6,276 bases of DNA from the NCBI RefSeq assembly GCF_004138495.1, contig NZ_ML142859.1, positions 113,212-119,487 of the forward strand. The letters are read 5' to 3'. Position 1 is the first letter of the stretch. The number at the start of each line of letters is the position of its first letter. The stretch is from Phytoactinopolyspora endophytica. Lineage in GTDB: Bacteria > Actinomycetota > Actinomycetes > Jiangellales > Jiangellaceae. Positions 5,569-6,276 of this stretch are shown piece by piece. The notes beneath the pieces are model-generated. The model did no database searches. It saw nothing but the letters and a program-made list of their open reading frames with translations, and had not been told where the DNA came from. The position numbers were made by a program, and so were the translations under genes.

Positions 5569-5676
5569 ATCGACAAAACATAGACTACTCGGTCGGCGAA
5601 TCACGGGTCGTATGGCCGACAAATCATGGGTCCTGTCGTCGGCAAATCAAGGATGACGTGTCGGCGAAGCAGACAC
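5569..5676 (+). repeat. Five direct 17-bp repeats with a 22-23-bp period
   Basis: Copies start at 5569, 5592, 5615, 5638 and 5660, with spacings 23, 23, 23 and 22. The three central copies are GTCGGCGAATCACGGGT, GCCGACAAATCATGGGT and GTCGGCAAATCAAGGAT; the outer two are more degenerate. The consensus is about GTCGGCAAATCATGGGT. Spacers are only 5-6 bases, so every copy lies on nearly the same face of the helix. Such arrays are known as transposase-binding repeats at ends of IS21/Mu/Tn7-type elements, as replication iterons, and as operators. I favour a mobile-element end because the flanking DNA is decayed and no replication gene is visible, but no transposase is in the window. The array begins 4 bases upstream of the broken antitoxin start, so a former operator role is also possible. 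Confidence 0.7.
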
Positions 5677-6035
5677 ACGGCGGGCACACACAGCTACGCA
5701 TTACGAGCGGGTTCTTATGCGCGGGTCACCCCGTCTGAGGGCCGTTTCTGGGCGCGGGGCCGCCCTGCCGCCCTGGGTTCCGATGGTTCTTGACGGCTGC
5801 TGAGGGGCCGTTCGGGGGCACCTCAGGGGCACGTTCCGTCCCGTACCTTGCAAAGGACCCTTTCTGTCGCCCGCTGCGCTGAGCGTCGATCTGCGCCGCG
5901 CTGGAGTCCCCGCTCACTCTGACCGTTGTTGACCGCGGCAGACCATGATCGACCGTGGCTTGGGGCACTCGGAGGGCACGCCGACCCTCTTATCCGTAGA
6001 GGCAGACGTCTTGATCGCGACCCGCCAGTTCGCGC
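5677..6035. other. Stretch without a convincing gene
   Basis: About 360 bases in which no frame on either strand keeps both a plausible start and the codon bias of the neighbours. It contains near-repeats CTGAGGGCCGTT (5735-5746) and CTGAGGGGCCGTT (5800-5812), the second also forming the arm of a possible hairpin with CCTCAG (5821-5826), and a small hairpin CCTCT/AGAGG at 5986-6002. On the minus strand the region about 6000-6090 has a GC3-rich frame (around HLVDELVSANWRVAIKT) that may be the decayed continuation of the small ORF at 6036-6167. I see no tRNA, rRNA or complete mobile-element gene. Confidence 0.5.
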
Positions 6036-6167
6036 TCACAAGCTCGTCGACCAGGTGCTCACCGTCGCGTCGTGTTGCACCTCGTTGGGGGTCATACATG
6101 GGCTCATGTGGAGCCCGGCCGCCGCGTCGGCCCGCTCGGCGACCGGGCGTGCCCAACGCTCGGACAT
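6036..6167 (-). CDS. Possible 43-residue ORF downstream of the edge gene
   Basis: ATG at 6167 lies 7 bases after the stop of the minus-strand gene that enters from the right edge, as in an operon. The first 20 residues, MSERWARPVAERADAAAGLH, have strongly G/C-ending codons and look like a natural protein start. The rest (up to TGA 6036-6038) is less convincing. A different minus-strand frame takes over the codon bias near 6090 and reads HLVDELVSANWRVAIKT, suggesting a frameshift and a longer original protein. The ribosome-binding site is weak. The family is not recognised. An open frame on the + strand covers the same bases, so the coding strand is not certain. Confidence 0.3.
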   Translation of the reverse strand: MSERWARPVAERADAAAGLHMSPCMTPNEVQHDATVSTWSTSL

Positions 6168-6174
6168 GACCTGA

Positions 6175-6276
6175 TCATTTGTGGAACGCGGCTCGGGTCG
6201 CGGCTGCAGCGGCGCGGATGTACTCGGGGTCGAACCACTCGACCTCACCGCCGTGGTGCCTATCGATGTAACGCCG
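6175..6276 (-). CDS. C-terminal end of an unidentified protein, rest outside window
   Basis: The minus strand is open from the window edge to TGA 6175-6177, giving 33 codons with clear actinobacterial codon bias. The C-terminus contains RRYIDRHHGGEVEWFDPEYI followed by an Ala-rich helix ending TRAAFHK. The Ala-rich amphipathic end suggests a helical C-terminus, but no family can be assigned from so little. It lies beyond the repeat array and the gene-poor stretch, and a possible small ORF follows it after 7 bases on the same strand. Confidence 0.55.
   Translation of the reverse strand, partial: RRYIDRHHGGEVEWFDPEYIRAAAAATRAAFHK

Noticed and set aside
5569..5676. CRISPR array
   Set aside because: Spacers would be only 5-6 bases and the repeats are degenerate 17-mers; CRISPR arrays need spacers of about 25-40 bases and near-identical repeats.
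5986..6002. tRNA-Arg-like anticodon arm (CCTCT ACGGATA AGAGG on the minus strand)
   Set aside because: The 5-bp stem and 7-base loop look right, but the base before the would-be anticodon is not T and there is no GTTCRA T-loop or acceptor pairing nearby.

Overview
The window looks like chromosomal DNA of a high-GC actinomycete (Streptomyces, Micromonospora, Frankia or a relative). The genes end most codons in G or C, GTG starts occur, and the protein families (EamA exporter, NmrA-like reductase, berberine-bridge-type flavoenzyme, small ParB-fold protein, ClpP paralogue) are common in such genomes. Genus and species cannot be read from the sequence.

Layout. Positions 1-1474 hold a left-truncated EamA/DMT-family membrane transporter and a small NAD(P)H-binding reductase on the + strand, 70 bases apart. 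A perfect 15-bp hairpin (1488-1522) closes this unit and lies between it and the converging minus-strand gene 1618-2997, a FAD-linked oxidase of the BBE/PCMH family. Upstream of that oxidase is a 277-base region shared with a + strand SDR/RmlD-like reductase gene (3275-4093). It contains a small dyad and a coding-looking 51-codon ORF whose stop overlaps the SDR start. Then come a stand-alone ParB/Srx-fold protein (4154-4513) and a ClpP homologue (4595-5239) that appears to have lost the catalytic Ser and His and the oxyanion-hole glycines.

From about 5240 rightwards the DNA changes character. The minus strand carries a coding-like fragment whose stop codon shares the four bases CTAG with the ClpP-like stop. 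Next to it is a ribbon-helix-helix antitoxin gene broken by two compensating frameshifts and a premature TGA. Beyond that are five copies of a 17-bp motif with a 22-23-bp period (5569-5676), probably protein-binding repeats of a mobile-element end or an operator/iteron array. A stretch of about 360 bases without a convincing gene follows. At the right edge are the last 33 codons of an unidentified minus-strand gene and a possible small ORF after it. I read this right-hand kilobase as a degraded accessory region.

How the genes work together. The left half contains a plausible small-molecule transport/redox set (exporter, NAD(P)H reductase, flavin oxidase, second reductase), but there is no core biosynthetic enzyme and no regulator, so calling it a pathway is speculation. 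The most unusual intact protein is the catalytically dead ClpP paralogue beside the ParB-fold protein. The most unusual DNA structure is the 23-bp repeat array beside the broken antitoxin gene. I do not see a complete new defence or mobile system in the window.
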